64,000 nt of DNA from Palleronia sediminis (GCF_004358695.1 NZ_SNAA01000003.1:62001-126000); one strand, 5' to 3'. Counted from the stretch's first letter, positions 9,637-19,584 are shown. Numbers and translations: made by a program. The notes: a model not told the origin generated them from the sequence alone.

Positions 9637-10881
9637 ATGAGCCGTGTCCTCGGGGTTGCAGCGGCCCTGTCGCTGGTCGCGCAGGTGGGTCTGGCACAGG
9701 ACGGGGGATCGGGCGATCCCGGCTGGCCGGTGATCTACGAGGGCGAAACCTTCAAGATCGAGAGCTTCGGCTATCTCAGGTCCGGCGTCGGCGCGCGGTT
9801 CGGCGGGGGCGGTCAGCGCTGTTTCCAGCTTCCCGATGCGCCGGCGAAATACCGGCTCGGCAATGAATGCGAAACCTATATCGAGCCGGGGTTGACGCTG
9901 ACCTTCGGCGACCGCTCGGGGGGGCCGACCGTCGAGGCGCATTTCCGGGCCGCGTTCAACGGCGGGCCGCTCAACGATTACGACGACTGGGACAGTTTCC
10001 TTGTCGAAAGCTGGCTCGCGCTCGACAATTTCACCGAGACGGGTGCGCTGGCCGGGGCGCGGGTCTGGGCCGGGCAGCGGTTCTATTACCGGCAGGACAC
10101 GCATATCCACGATTTCTATTACTGGAACGCGACCGGACTCGGCGTCGGGATCGACCAGATCCCGTTCGGCAAGGGCGAGCTGTCGCTCGCGCTGTTCGAG
10201 CATTCGACCTATGACGTCGAGACGGCGCTGGACGAGGGCAGCCCCTATCGCCGGATCGAGGCACGCATCGAAAGCTGGGAGGTCAACGAGGATCTGACCC
10301 TGCGCGGCGCGCTCGATCTGCGTTTCGCCAAGGATGAATACACGACGCGCGCCGATGGCGGCGGGCTCTTGTCGGTCGAGGCCGAGCGCGGCGGGGTGCT
10401 GGGCGGATCGCTGTCGCTGACCGGTCAGCTCGGCTGGGGCGCGGGGCATACGATGTTCTATTTCTCGGATGCCGATGCCCGCGACGAAGAGGTGGGCGCG
10501 AGGCTCATCGCCACGCATCTCGTGAACCTCGACCGTGATTTCTCGATGCAGTCTACCGCCGTGGCCGAGCTGCAATCGCACGGGCGCGAGTGGTATTCGC
10601 TGGGCGCGCGGCCGATCTGGCGCATCGCGGGCGATCTGCATTTCGCGCTCGAGGCCGGCATCGATGTGACCAGCGACGATGGCGACACGGACGTTCTGGG
10701 AAAGGCCACGCTTGCGCTGGAGTGGAAGCCCGGCGGCCCGGATTTCTTCGACCGGCCGTCTTTTCGCGCCTACGTGACCCATGCCGACTGGAACGCCGAG
10801 GCGGATCGCGGCGGGTTCGCTTCGGCCTATGACCACACGCGCGGCACGACCTACGGGCTACAGGTCGAACATTGGTGGTGA
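9637..10881 (+). CDS. LamB-type carbohydrate porin (maltoporin family)
   Basis: The 414-residue protein begins with a signal peptide (MSRVLGVAAALSLVAQVGLA-Q) and continues as alternating beta strands with aromatic girdles; FKIESFGYLRSG at the N-terminus of the barrel and the terminal LQVEHWW with a C-terminal aromatic are outer-membrane barrel signs, and the WAGQRFYYRQDTHIHDFYYWN segment is the LamB family signature. It would pass oligosaccharides across the outer membrane. ATG 9637 is preferred over 9619 because GGAGGGG precedes it. Divergent from the SSS symporter. Confidence 0.86.
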   Translation: MSRVLGVAAALSLVAQVGLAQDGGSGDPGWPVIYEGETFKIESFGYLRSGVGARFGGGGQRCFQLPDAPAKYRLGNECETYIEPGLTLTFGDRSGGPTVEAHFRAAFNGGPLNDYDDWDSFLVESWLALDNFTETGALAGARVWAGQRFYYRQDTHIHDFYYWNATGLGVGIDQIPFGKGELSLALFEHSTYDVETALDEGSPYRRIEARIESWEVNEDLTLRGALDLRFAKDEYTTRADGGGLLSVEAERGGVLGGSLSLTGQLGWGAGHTMFYFSDADARDEEVGARLIATHLVNLDRDFSMQSTAVAELQSHGREWYSLGARPIWRIAGDLHFALEAGIDVTSDDGDTDVLGKATLALEWKPGGPDFFDRPSFRAYVTHADWNAEADRGGFASAYDHTRGTTYGLQVEHWW

Positions 10882-10943
10882 GACGGCGGGCACAAGCGGG
10901 CCAGGTCGCATGCGACCCGTCCCAACCCCGGAGCCTCGCGCCC

Positions 10944-11342
10944 ATGACCTTCCTGTTCCTGTTTCTCGCGACAGCCATCGTGTTCCTCGTGATCGACGCC
11001 ATCGCGTTGACGACGGTGATGAAGCCGCTCTTCACGCGCCATCTGGGCGACGCGATGCGCGACAGCCCGATGATGGCCCCGGCGGCGGTGTTCTACACCG
11101 CCTATGCCCTGGCGCTGGTCTGGCTGGTCTCGATGCCGGCGCTCAGGGCTGATGCGCCGATGCAGGCCCTGGTGCAGGGCGCGGTGGTGGGCTTCATGGC
11201 CTACGGCACGTTCGAGTTCACGTCGATGTCGATCATGCGCAACTGGTCGTGGACGATGGTCGCGACCGACACGATCTGGCGCACGGTGCTGACCGGCGTG
11301 TCGGCCTGGGCGGGGGTGGTCATCGTCCGCGCGCTGGCCTGA
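10944..11342 (+). CDS. DUF2177 family small membrane protein
   Basis: The 132-residue protein has four predicted membrane helices (starts FLFLFLATAIVFLVIDAIAL; then AAVFYTAYALALVWLV; a third in the ALVQGAVVGFMAYG region; and TGVSAWAGVVIVRAL). The pattern VVGFMAYGTFEFTSMSIMRNW matches DUF2177, an uncharacterised inner-membrane family. It lies 62 bases after the porin gene in the same direction and could be co-transcribed, but there is no functional hint. Confidence 0.83.
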   Translation: MTFLFLFLATAIVFLVIDAIALTTVMKPLFTRHLGDAMRDSPMMAPAAVFYTAYALALVWLVSMPALRADAPMQALVQGAVVGFMAYGTFEFTSMSIMRNWSWTMVATDTIWRTVLTGVSAWAGVVIVRALA

Positions 11343-11348
11343 GCCGAA

Positions 11349-11377
11349 TTGACGGGCCGCGCCGCGCTGCCTAACCT
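11349..11377 (+). promoter_or_regulatory. Predicted sigma-70-type promoter of small secreted protein
   Basis: TTGACG (11349-11354) and TAACCT (11372-11377) are separated by 17 bases, a good -35 and a moderate -10. The predicted start of transcription is about 45 bases before the ATG at 11427. It begins just behind the DUF2177 stop codon. Confidence 0.5.
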
Positions 11378-11426
11378 CGTCGGCAGGGCCGCGCCAGCCG
11401 GTCGATTTCCTGCAATCCGGGGGGAC

Positions 11427-11735
11427 ATGATGAAGAGTTTCGCAGCCACGGCGGCCCTTGCCGCCATCGCCTTGACCGCCGCCGTGCCCGCCGGGGCGAG
11501 TTCGGGCGTGCCGCTATATGCGTTCAACCCGACGCACGAGAACTATTGCCCGGCCGGGCTTCGGCCCAGCACGATCGACGGCACGATCCTTTGCGGGCAG
11601 CCGAACCAGGCTTTGGGCTATCGCCAGATGATGCAGCACCCGGTGACGCAGCGCCGGCATGTCCCGACCTACAAGGGCACGGTGGCCCCCCGCGCCGTTC
11701 CGCTCAAGGGCAATGACAGCTATTTCGCCGACTGA
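11427..11735 (+). CDS. Small secreted protein of unknown function
   Basis: The 102-residue product starts with a clear signal peptide (MMKSFAATAALAAIALTAAVPAGA). The mature part of about 78 residues has two cysteines (NYCPAG and ILCGQP) that could form one disulphide, is rich in proline and histidine, and ends in a short acidic tail. I do not recognise a family. ATG at 11427 or 11430 are equally possible; GGGG lies just upstream. It is convergent with the cold-shock gene. Confidence 0.72.
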   Translation: MMKSFAATAALAAIALTAAVPAGASSGVPLYAFNPTHENYCPAGLRPSTIDGTILCGQPNQALGYRQMMQHPVTQRRHVPTYKGTVAPRAVPLKGNDSYFAD

Positions 11736-11753
11736 CCGCCGTGCGGCAAGGGA

Positions 11754-11775
11754 ACGGCCCGCCGTGGCGGGCCGT
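11754..11775. terminator. Bidirectional hairpin between convergent genes
   Basis: A 9-bp perfect stem ACGGCCCGC/GCGGGCCGT with a CGTG loop lies between the convergent stops at 11735 and 11795. There is no T-run, so termination strength is uncertain. Confidence 0.45.
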
Positions 11776-11794
11776 GTGCCGGCGGGGCACGGTG

Positions 11795-12001
11795 TCAGAG
11801 GGCCTGCAACTCGCCCGCCGATTGACGGCCGTCGCGACCCGAGATCAGCTCGTAGCTGACCTTCTGATTGTCGGCGAGCCCGGTCATTCCGGCGCGTTCG
11901 ACGGCGGAGATATGGACGAACACGTCCTGCCCGCCGCCATCGGGGGCGATAAAGCCGTAACCTTTGGTCGTGTTGAACCATTTCACGGTGCCAGTCGGCA
12001 T
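11795..12001 (-). CDS. Cold-shock domain protein
   Basis: The 68-residue protein is a single cold-shock domain. RNP1 is KGYGFIAPD (residues 13-21) and RNP2 is DVFVHISAV (26-34). Such proteins bind single-stranded RNA or DNA and act as RNA chaperones. The full length equals that of CspA relatives. The start ATG follows GGAGACG. The upstream 158 bases shared with the divergent ArsC-like gene contain a long leader candidate, as often seen in csp genes. Which Csp paralogue it is cannot be told. Confidence 0.95.
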   Translation of the reverse strand: MPTGTVKWFNTTKGYGFIAPDGGGQDVFVHISAVERAGMTGLADNQKVSYELISGRDGRQSAGELQAL

Positions 12002-12159
12002 AACGTCGTCTCCAGGTCTGTTACCGCGCGAACGCGGCGAGTTGTCCGCCGATCCTTACCACGCAACGGGCTCAAGCCCCGCCGTAGATCCGACCGGCGT
12101 TTCGAATTGAAAAACAGTCGCGTGGAAATGCAAGCAAAACATCAACCGGAGGACGAGAA

Positions 12160-12501
12160 TTGACCGCATCCCCTCTCACCGTGATCGGGCTTGCCGCCTG
12201 CGACACCTGCCGCAAGGCGCGGAGCGCGTTGGCCGCGGATGGCCACGACGTGACCTTGCGCGACCAGCGGGCCGAGCCGCTGACCAGTGACGAGATCGAC
12301 GATCTGCTGGCACGTTTCGGCGATGCGCTGGTCAATCGCCGCTCGACCACATGGCGCGGGCTGTCCGAGGACGAACGTGCGAGGCCGCCGGCCGATCTGC
12401 TGGTGGCGCACCCCGCGCTGATGAAACGGCCGGTGATCCGTACCGAAAGCGGCGCGCATCTGGGCTGGACCGCCGAGATCCGCGCCGCGCTCTCGGGTTA
12501 G
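12160..12501 (+). CDS. ArsC/Spx-family thioredoxin-fold protein
   Basis: The 113-residue protein has the ArsC/Spx fold with a C-x-x-C at ACDTCRKAR (residues 14-17) where arsenate reductases have the catalytic cysteine, and the family end [12 protein letters not shown]. It may be a thiol oxidoreductase or arsenate-reductase relative; the substrate is unknown. The start is TTG at 12160: GGAGGA lies at 12148-12153 with six bases between, and no ATG is available. The stop overlaps the thrS stop by four bases in convergent orientation. Confidence 0.84.
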   Translation: MTASPLTVIGLAACDTCRKARSALAADGHDVTLRDQRAEPLTSDEIDDLLARFGDALVNRRSTTWRGLSEDERARPPADLLVAHPALMKRPVIRTESGAHLGWTAEIRAALSG

Positions 12502-14444
12502 CGCAGGTCGGGCGGGGTCGCCTCGGCGCTGAGCTCGGCTATCAGCGTATCCAGATCGACGGTCCGGGTCCGCTTGTCGCCCAGCCGCCGCACCGATACC
12601 GTCCGGTCCTCGACCTCGCGCGCGCCGATGGCGAGGATCGCGGGCACCTTGCCGACCGAGTGTTCGCGCACCTTGTAGTTGATCTTTTCGTTGCGGGTAT
12701 CGGCCTCGGCGCGCAGGCCCGCGGCGATCAGCAAGTCGGTGACTTCTTCGACAAAGGCATCGGCCTCGGACACGATGGAGGCCACGACGACCTGCCGCGG
12801 GGCGAGCCAGAGCGGCAGCTTGCCCTCGTAGTTCTCGATCAGGATGCCGATGAACCGCTCGAACGAGCCGAGGATCGCCCGGTGCAGCATGAAGGGGCGC
12901 TTTTTCGAACCGTCCGAGGCGATATAGCTCGCATCGAGCCGCTCGGGCAGGTTCGGGTCGACCTGGAACGTGCCGCATTGCCAGACGCGTCCGATGGCGT
13001 CGGTCAGGTAGAAGTCGAGCTTGGGGCCGTAGAAGGCGCCGTCGCCTTCCTCGACGCGGTACTCGGCGCCGACCTGTTCGATGGCGCCGCGCAGCGCGCC
13101 CTCGACATGGTCCCAGCTTTCGTCGCTGCCCACGCGCTTTTCCGGCCGCGTGGCAAAGGCGATCTCGAACTCGTCGAAACCGAGATCGGCATAGACCTGG
13201 CTGAGGAACCGGATGAAGCGCGCGCATTCATCCTCGATCTGGTCCTCGGTGCAGAAGATATGCGCATCGTCCTGCGTGAAGCCCCGCACACGCATGATGC
13301 CGTGCAGCGCCCCCGACGGCTCGTAACGCGAACACGATCCGAACTCGGCCAGCCTGAGCGGCAGGTCGCGATAGGATTTCAAACCCTGCTTGTAGACCTG
13401 AACGTGGCAGGGGCAGTTCATGGGCTTGAGCGCGTTGACCGCCTTTTCGCGGGCGTGTTCCTCGTCGACCTCGACGATGAACATATGCTCCTGGTACTTG
13501 TCCCAGTGGCCCGACGCCTCCCACAGCTTGCGGTCGACGACCTGCGGCGTGTTGATCTCGCGATAGCCCTGGGCGCGCTGTCGGCGGCGCATGTAGTCCT
13601 GGAGCGTCGTGTAGATCGTCCAGCCGCCGGGATGCCAGAAGACCTGGCCCGGCGCCTCTTCCTGCATGTGGAACAGGTCCATCTCGCGGCCGAGCTTTCG
13701 GTGATCGCGGCGCGCGGCCTCTTCGAGCATGGTCAGATGCGCGTCGAGATCCTTTTTCGTGCGGAACGCCGTGCCGTAGATGCGTTGCAGCATCGGGCGG
13801 CTGCTGTCGCCGCGCCAGAAGGCGCCTGCGACGCTCATCAGCTTGAACGTATCGGCGCCGACCTGGCCCGTATGCTGGAAATGGGGGCCGCGGCAGAGAT
13901 CCTGCCAGTCGCCGTGCCAATACATCCTCAGCGGCTCGTCGCCGGGGATGGAGTCGATCAGCTCGACCTTGTAGGGCTCTCCACGCTCCTTGTAATGGGC
14001 GACGGCGCAGTCGCGCGTCCAGACCTCGGTGCGGACCGGGTCGCGCGCGGCGACGATTTCCTTCATCCGCTTTTCGATCCGGCCCAGATCCTCGGGGGTG
14101 AAAGGCTCTTCGCGGTCGAAATCGTAATACCAGCCGTCCTTGATGACGGGGCCGATCGTGACCTTCACATCGGGCCAGATCTCCTGCACGGCGCGGGCCA
14201 TGATATGCGCGAGGTCGTGGCGCACCAGTTCGAGCGCCGGTTCGGCATCGTCCATCGTGTTGATGGCGATCCGCGCGTCATGGGCGATGGGCCATTGCAG
14301 ATCCCAATGCGCGCCGTCCACCTGCGCCGAAATCGCCTTTTTCGACAGGGATTTCGAGATCGAGGCCGCGACCTCGGCCGCCGTCACGCCGGCGTCGAAG
14401 CTGCGCGCATTGCCATCGGGAAAGGTGAGGGAAATCTGGGCCAT
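12498..14444 (-). CDS. thrS: Threonyl-tRNA synthetase
   Basis: The 648-residue protein has the full ThrRS layout: N-terminal TGS domain (1-62), the editing domain with [11 protein letters not shown] and [24 protein letters not shown], the class II catalytic core (motif 2 region with [15 protein letters not shown], motif 3 near the [15 protein letters not shown] end) and the C-terminal anticodon-binding domain ([11 protein letters not shown] onwards). It charges tRNA-Thr with threonine and clears Ser-tRNA-Thr. GAGGAGG lies seven bases before the ATG. The gene is divergent from two hydrolase genes. Confidence 0.98.
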   Translation of the reverse strand: MAQISLTFPDGNARSFDAGVTAAEVAASISKSLSKKAISAQVDGAHWDLQWPIAHDARIAINTMDDAEPALELVRHDLAHIMARAVQEIWPDVKVTIGPVIKDGWYYDFDREEPFTPEDLGRIEKRMKEIVAARDPVRTEVWTRDCAVAHYKERGEPYKVELIDSIPGDEPLRMYWHGDWQDLCRGPHFQHTGQVGADTFKLMSVAGAFWRGDSSRPMLQRIYGTAFRTKKDLDAHLTMLEEAARRDHRKLGREMDLFHMQEEAPGQVFWHPGGWTIYTTLQDYMRRRQRAQGYREINTPQVVDRKLWEASGHWDKYQEHMFIVEVDEEHAREKAVNALKPMNCPCHVQVYKQGLKSYRDLPLRLAEFGSCSRYEPSGALHGIMRVRGFTQDDAHIFCTEDQIEDECARFIRFLSQVYADLGFDEFEIAFATRPEKRVGSDESWDHVEGALRGAIEQVGAEYRVEEGDGAFYGPKLDFYLTDAIGRVWQCGTFQVDPNLPERLDASYIASDGSKKRPFMLHRAILGSFERFIGILIENYEGKLPLWLAPRQVVVASIVSEADAFVEEVTDLLIAAGLRAEADTRNEKINYKVREHSVGKVPAILAIGAREVEDRTVSVRRLGDKRTRTVDLDTLIAELSAEATPPDLR

Positions 14445-14644
14445 CGGGGCCTCCTCGTCGGTTCGGCGCCCACGGAACGCCCGGTTGCAAGTATGTCACC
14501 GCCATGTGGCGAAGCCCGCGCGCCCTGTCAACCGCGGCCGCGACGCCATGGCCCGCGGGACGCGCGCGATTTTCCGGCTATGTGCATGGCGTGCGCGCGC
14601 CCCGTGCCGGGGGCGCCGCGGGACAGAACGGAGACGACCGAAGG

Positions 14645-15385
14645 ATGACCGATATGCTAGAGACCGCGATGGGGAGACGCTTGGCCCATGACCGCCGCGA
14701 GGGGCGCGCCCCCTCGGTGGTGTTTCTCGGCGGGCTGCGGTCGGATCGCAACGGCACCAAGGCGCAGCATCTCGACGCTTGGGCCGCGGCGCGGGGGCAG
14801 GCGTTCCTGCGGTTCGACTATTCGGGGCATGGCGATTCGTCCGGCCGCTTCGACGAGGGCTGCATCGGCGACTGGGCCGAGGACGCGGTCGCGGCCATCG
14901 ACGCGCTGACCGACGGGCCGGTGATCCTGGTCGGGTCGTCCATGGGCGGGTGGATCTCGTTCCTCGTTCAGCGCCGGATCGATCGGGTGGCCGGGATGGT
15001 CGGCATCGCCGCCGCGCCCGATTTCACCGAGGACAGCATGTGGGCGGGGTTTGACGACGCGCAGCGGCGCGATCTGGCGGAACATGGCCGGGTCGAGCTG
15101 CCCTCGGAATACGGGGAACCCATGGTCGTCACCCGCCGCCTGATCGAGGACGGCCGCGACAATCTCGTGCTGCGCGGCCCGGTGCCGCAATTCGGGCCGG
15201 TGCGGCTGTTGCAGGGGACGGCGGATGTGGATGTGCCGCCCTCGGTGGCGCTGCGGCTGCTCGATCATCTCGATGGGGACGTGCGGCTCACGCTGGTCAA
15301 GGGGGCCGATCACCGGTTCTCGGACCCGGCGTGCCTGCGCCTGATCGAGGGGGCGGTCGAGGATGTGCTCGGGGCGCTCGCATGA
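14645..15385 (+). CDS. Alpha/beta hydrolase, predicted esterase
   Basis: The 246-residue protein has the alpha/beta hydrolase fold with oxyanion FLGGLRSDR, the nucleophile elbow G-S-S-M-G-G (S at about 99), an acid near GTADVDVP and a histidine at KGADHRFSD. The form resembles the bacterial relatives of human ABHD10 and acyl-protein thioesterases, but substrate is unknown. It has no signal peptide. Starts at 14645 or 14654 are both possible. Its stop overlaps the start of the next hydrolase gene by ATGA. Confidence 0.87.
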   Translation: MTDMLETAMGRRLAHDRREGRAPSVVFLGGLRSDRNGTKAQHLDAWAAARGQAFLRFDYSGHGDSSGRFDEGCIGDWAEDAVAAIDALTDGPVILVGSSMGGWISFLVQRRIDRVAGMVGIAAAPDFTEDSMWAGFDDAQRRDLAEHGRVELPSEYGEPMVVTRRLIEDGRDNLVLRGPVPQFGPVRLLQGTADVDVPPSVALRLLDHLDGDVRLTLVKGADHRFSDPACLRLIEGAVEDVLGALA

Positions 15386-16308
15386 GGGCTGCGATGGCTC
15401 TTGCCTGCGCGGTGGCGCTTGCGGGTTGCGGGGCCGACATGCCCGCGCCGCCCCGGATCGACGGCGAGGTCGACGCGTGGCTCGATGCGCGCGAGGCGAC
15501 GTTCGACAATATCGTGCCCGGCACCGAAAAGCGCGTGCTCTGGGCGGGCGAGACCGGCGAACGGACCGACTGGGCCATCGTCTATATCCACGGCTTCTCG
15601 GCCTCGTCCGAAGAGCTCCGCCCGATCCCCGAACGGCTGTCCGACGCGCTGGGCGCCAACGTGTGCTACACGCGGCTCGCCGGTCATGGACGCGATTCCG
15701 AGGCGATGGCCGAGCCGCGGGTCGAGGATTGGCTGGCCGACATGGCCGAGGCGCTCGCCGTCGGCGAACGGATCGGAGAGCGGGTCATGCTGATCGGCAC
15801 CTCGAACGGCGGGGCGCTGACGGCCATCGCGACCGCCCGCTATCCCGACCGGGTCGATGCGGCGGTTCTGATCTCGCCGGTTTTCGGCGTGCCGCGGCGC
15901 GGGGCGTTCCTGCTGGAATGGCCGGGCGCGCGCATCTGGCTGCCCTGGGTGCTGGGGCCGACGGGCGGTTTCGCGCCCGAGAACCCCGACCACGCGCTCT
16001 ACTGGACCGAAAGCTATCCGACCGAGGCGCTGGTGCCCGTCCAGCGCGTGATCGGGCTCGCGCAGGACGCGCCGCTGAACGAGGCCGAGGCGCCCGCGCT
16101 GCTGTTTTATTCGCCCGACGACAAGGTGGTCAGCCCCGAGGCGATCCGCACCCAGATGGCCGAGTGGGGCGCGCCCGTCACCACCGTCGAGATTCCGGCG
16201 CAGGAGGGGATGGACCCGTCGAACCACGTCCTCGCGGGCGACATCCTCAGCCCCGCGCTGACCGAGCCGGTAACGCAGCGCATTCTCGACTGGGTCGCCG
16301 GGCTCTGA
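15382..16308 (+). CDS. Alpha/beta hydrolase lipoprotein
   Basis: The 308-residue protein begins with a lipoprotein signal (MRAAMALACAVALAGC, lipobox LAGC, Cys16). The hydrolase domain follows: oxyanion HGFSASSEEL, nucleophile in GTSNGGAL, acid in YSPDDKVV and histidine near the SNHVLAG segment. It is probably anchored in the periplasmic face of a membrane and may be a carboxylesterase or lipase. It is translationally coupled to the preceding cytoplasmic hydrolase, which suggests that the two act in one pathway on a common class of esters. Confidence 0.87.
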   Translation: MRAAMALACAVALAGCGADMPAPPRIDGEVDAWLDAREATFDNIVPGTEKRVLWAGETGERTDWAIVYIHGFSASSEELRPIPERLSDALGANVCYTRLAGHGRDSEAMAEPRVEDWLADMAEALAVGERIGERVMLIGTSNGGALTAIATARYPDRVDAAVLISPVFGVPRRGAFLLEWPGARIWLPWVLGPTGGFAPENPDHALYWTESYPTEALVPVQRVIGLAQDAPLNEAEAPALLFYSPDDKVVSPEAIRTQMAEWGAPVTTVEIPAQEGMDPSNHVLAGDILSPALTEPVTQRILDWVAGL

Positions 16309-16310
16309 GC

Positions 16311-17630
16311 TCAGATCGGGGTGCGGTCGGTGCCGTGATGGGGATGCGCGCGGTCATGCCTGGCCGAGTGCACGTTCGCCGCCCGCGCTGCCTTGGTGTC
16401 GCCCGCCGCCGCGTCGAAGAAGTCCAGCACCAGCGGGCGGATGTTCTGCCGCCACGACCGCCCGGCAAAGATGCCGTAATGCCCCGCGCCGGGCTCGAGA
16501 TGGACCTTGGTGCGCTCGGGCGGCAGCCCGGTGAGCAGATCCAGTGCGGCGAGGCACTGTCCAGGCGCGGAGATGTCGTCATCCTCGCCCTCGACGATCA
16601 TCACCGGAACCTGCGTGATCCGCCCGATATCGACCGGCTGCCCGTCCAGCGTGAAGCTGTTGGTCGCGATCTCGCGTTTCTTGAAGATTCGTTCAACGGT
16701 CGAGAGGTAGAACTCGGCCGTCATGTCCATCACGGCGAGATATTCGTCGTAGAACCGGTTGTGCCGGTCGTTATTGCTGGCGTCGCCCTTGGCCTTGGCG
16801 ACGATCTGGTTCCAGAAGGCGTTGGCATGCCGTTCGCTGTTCATGCCGATGAAGGATGCGAGCTGCAAAAGACCCGGATAGACCATGCGCCCCGTGCCGG
16901 CATATTTGATGCCGACGTTCTGGATCACCATGCGGTCGAGCTGCCCCATGGTCACGCGGCGGCCGAAATCCGTCACCTCGGTCGGGTTCGCGTCGGGATC
17001 GACCGGCCCGCCGATCAGGGTCAGCGACCGCGGCTGCGCCTCGGGGGCATGTTCGGCCAGCCACGCGGTCGCGGCCAGCGCCAGCGGCACGGGCTGGCAG
17101 ACCGCGACGACATTGGCCTCGGGGCCCACGGCGCGGATGAAATCCACGAGATAGCGGGTGTAATCCTCGATATCGAACTTGCCCTCGGACACGGGGATGT
17201 CGCGCGCGTTGTGCCAGTCCGTCACCCACACTTCGGCGTCGATCAGGAGGCTTTTCACCGTCGTGCGCAAAAGCGTCGCGTAATGGCCGGACATGGGCGC
17301 CACGACCAGCACCTTGCGCGGCTTGTCGGGCCGCCCGCTGACCTGGAACCGGATCAGGTTGCCGAAGGGGCGGTCCACCTCGGTCTCGATCGTCACGACG
17401 TGGTCGCGCCCGTCGGGGCCGGTGACGGTGTGGATGCCCCAGTCGGGACGGGACACCATCCTGTCGAAACTACGCTCGGTGATGTCGCCCCAGGCCGAGA
17501 GTAGCTGGAACATCGGGTTGGGCACCATGCCCATCGCCGGGTAGGCCCCGATGGCCTGCGCGGTCGCGCCGAGCCACTGGTTCGTAACCCGCGCCGTTTC
17601 CATCATGTCGTAGCTCATCGGAATGCGCAT
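16311..17630 (-). CDS. phaZ: Intracellular polyhydroxyalkanoate depolymerase
   Basis: The 439-residue protein matches intracellular PHB depolymerases. The nucleophile is a cysteine, C178 in VCQPVPLAL, which is the feature that separates this group from secreted depolymerases with a Ser lipase box; the late GAGHYGIFAG motif carries the catalytic histidine and the EGEDDDISAPGQ motif the acid. No signal peptide is present. It mobilises stored PHB to hydroxybutyrate. I chose the ATG at 17630, with AAGGA upstream, since family members begin MxYxM-like. It is divergent from phaC, so storage and breakdown share the intergenic region. Confidence 0.93.
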   Translation of the reverse strand: MRIPMSYDMMETARVTNQWLGATAQAIGAYPAMGMVPNPMFQLLSAWGDITERSFDRMVSRPDWGIHTVTGPDGRDHVVTIETEVDRPFGNLIRFQVSGRPDKPRKVLVVAPMSGHYATLLRTTVKSLLIDAEVWVTDWHNARDIPVSEGKFDIEDYTRYLVDFIRAVGPEANVVAVCQPVPLALAATAWLAEHAPEAQPRSLTLIGGPVDPDANPTEVTDFGRRVTMGQLDRMVIQNVGIKYAGTGRMVYPGLLQLASFIGMNSERHANAFWNQIVAKAKGDASNNDRHNRFYDEYLAVMDMTAEFYLSTVERIFKKREIATNSFTLDGQPVDIGRITQVPVMIVEGEDDDISAPGQCLAALDLLTGLPPERTKVHLEPGAGHYGIFAGRSWRQNIRPLVLDFFDAAAGDTKAARAANVHSARHDRAHPHHGTDRTPI

Positions 17631-17781
17631 CGGTATCCTTCCGCCGTCGCGGGACGGCTGTAATCTTGCCGCTGGGTTCACTAGACTGGCGGCAGCGGGC
17701 TGTCCTACGCTTTGGTCGCGCTGTCGCGGCACCGCCCCGCAGTCGGGCGGGAACGCAGAAATTTAGTCCGGGGGGATCCGC
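17631..17781. promoter_or_regulatory. Divergent phaZ/phaC intergenic region
   Basis: These 151 bases separate the divergent phaZ and phaC starts. A GGGGGGAT ribosome-binding site precedes phaC. I found no perfect CTGC-N3/4-GCAG PhaR-type site here, unlike in front of phaP. Confidence 0.45.
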
Positions 17782-19584
17782 ATGGCAACCGATGACGCAG
17801 CTCCGACGTCGCATGCTGCGGAATTGTCGCAAAAGATGACCGCGAACCTCGCCCGGCTCGAAGAGCTTTCGGCCCGGCTGGTCGCCACGCTGAGCCACAA
17901 GCGCGAGGTCCCGGTCGAGCTTACGCGGCCGGGCACCGATCTCTACGCGCGGGCCGCCGGGGCCTACATGACCGAGATGTTCACCAATCCCGCGCGCCTG
18001 ATGGAGATGCAGGTGGGCTATTGGGGGCGGACGCTCACCACCTATCTCGAGGCGCAGCAGCGTCTGGCGCGGGGCGATCTGTCGGCCCCGCCGGACGCGG
18101 CGCCGGGCGACAGCCGCTTTGCGTCGGATGCGTGGCGCGACAACCCGTTCTTTGCCTATCTCAAGCAGCAATACCTCGTGAATGGCGAGGCGGTGATGCA
18201 GGCCATCGACGAGCTCGAGGGCCTGCCCGAACGCGATCGCCGCCGCCTGCGCTATTTCTCCGAGCAGATCGTCAACATGATGAGCCCGACGAATTTCCTG
18301 GGCACCAATCCCGACGCGCTGCAACGCGCCGTCGAGACCGAGGGGCAAAGCCTTGTCGACGGGCTCGAGAACCTCGTGCGCGATCTCGAACGCAACGATG
18401 GCGAATTGCTCGTGACGCTGGCCGATCCCGAAGCGTTCCGCGTGGGCGAGAACATCGCCACCACCCCCGGCAAGGTCGTGTTCCGCAACCGCCTGTTCGA
18501 GCTGATCCAGTACGCGCCCGCCACCGAGACCGTCCACCGCACCCCGCTGGTGATCTTTCCGCCCTGGATCAACAAGTTCTACATCCTCGATCTCAAGGAA
18601 AAGAACAGCCTCATCAAATGGGTGGTCGATCGCGGCATCACGCTGTTCGTGGTGTCGTGGGTCAATCCCGACGCGAGCTATGCCGAGGTCGGGCTGGACG
18701 ATTACGTCGAGGACGGCTTCCTGCGCGCCATCGCCGAGGTCAAGGACATCACCGGCGAGGACCGCGTCAACACGGTGGGCTATTGCATCGGCGGCACCAC
18801 GCTGGCGCTGACGCTGGCCCTCATGCACCGGCGCGGCGACAGGAGCGTGAACTCCGCCACGTTCTTTACCACGCTCACCGATTTCTCGAACCAGGGCGAG
18901 GTCGGCGTGTTCCTCGAGGACGATTTCGTCGACGGGATCGAGCGCGAGGTCAGCGACAAGGGCTATCTCGACTCGTTCTACATGGGGCGGACCTTCAGTT
19001 TCCTTCGCTCCAACGACCTGATCTTCAAGCCGGCGGTGCGCAGCTACATGATGGGCGAGGCCCCGCCCGCCTTCGATCTGCTGTTCTGGAACGGCGACGG
19101 TACCAACCTGCCCGCACGCATGGCGGTCGATTACCTGCGCGGCCTGTGCCAGTCCGACCTTTTCGCGACCGAGGGGTTCCAGATCTGCGGCGAGACGGTG
19201 CACCTGCGCGACGTGACCGTGCCGCTCATCGCCATCGCCTGCGAGACCGATCACATCGCGGCATGGAAATCCTCGTTCCGCGGGATGCAAAAGACCGGCA
19301 GCCGGTCCAGAACCTTCATCCTGTCGGAATCGGGCCATATCGCGGGGATCGTGAACCCGCCCTCGAAACGGAAATACGGCCATTACACCAACGGCGACTG
19401 GTCGGGCACCCCCGAGGAGTGGCAGGCGGCGGCCGAGTTCCACGAGGGGTCGTGGTGGGGCCGCTGGGGCGCGTGGCTGGCCAAACGCTCGGGGCGGCAG
19501 GTGCCGGCGCGGATACCGGGCGCTGGGCGCGAGGTGCTGGCCGACGCGCCGGGAACCTATGTCATCGGCGGCCGGCCGGACTGA
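17782..19584 (+). CDS. phaC: Class I polyhydroxyalkanoate synthase
   Basis: The 600-residue protein is a PHA synthase. The lipase-like box GYCIGG holds the catalytic C335, and the later CETDHIAAWKSS (Asp) and ESGHIAGIVNPP (His) complete the triad. The size and the absence of a nearby phaE or phaR-type synthase subunit point to class I, active alone on short-chain hydroxyacyl-CoAs. It polymerises 3-hydroxybutyryl-CoA on the granule surface. No phaA or phaB is in the window. phaP follows after a 293-base gap. Confidence 0.96.
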   Translation: MATDDAAPTSHAAELSQKMTANLARLEELSARLVATLSHKREVPVELTRPGTDLYARAAGAYMTEMFTNPARLMEMQVGYWGRTLTTYLEAQQRLARGDLSAPPDAAPGDSRFASDAWRDNPFFAYLKQQYLVNGEAVMQAIDELEGLPERDRRRLRYFSEQIVNMMSPTNFLGTNPDALQRAVETEGQSLVDGLENLVRDLERNDGELLVTLADPEAFRVGENIATTPGKVVFRNRLFELIQYAPATETVHRTPLVIFPPWINKFYILDLKEKNSLIKWVVDRGITLFVVSWVNPDASYAEVGLDDYVEDGFLRAIAEVKDITGEDRVNTVGYCIGGTTLALTLALMHRRGDRSVNSATFFTTLTDFSNQGEVGVFLEDDFVDGIEREVSDKGYLDSFYMGRTFSFLRSNDLIFKPAVRSYMMGEAPPAFDLLFWNGDGTNLPARMAVDYLRGLCQSDLFATEGFQICGETVHLRDVTVPLIAIACETDHIAAWKSSFRGMQKTGSRSRTFILSESGHIAGIVNPPSKRKYGHYTNGDWSGTPEEWQAAAEFHEGSWWGRWGAWLAKRSGRQVPARIPGAGREVLADAPGTYVIGGRPD

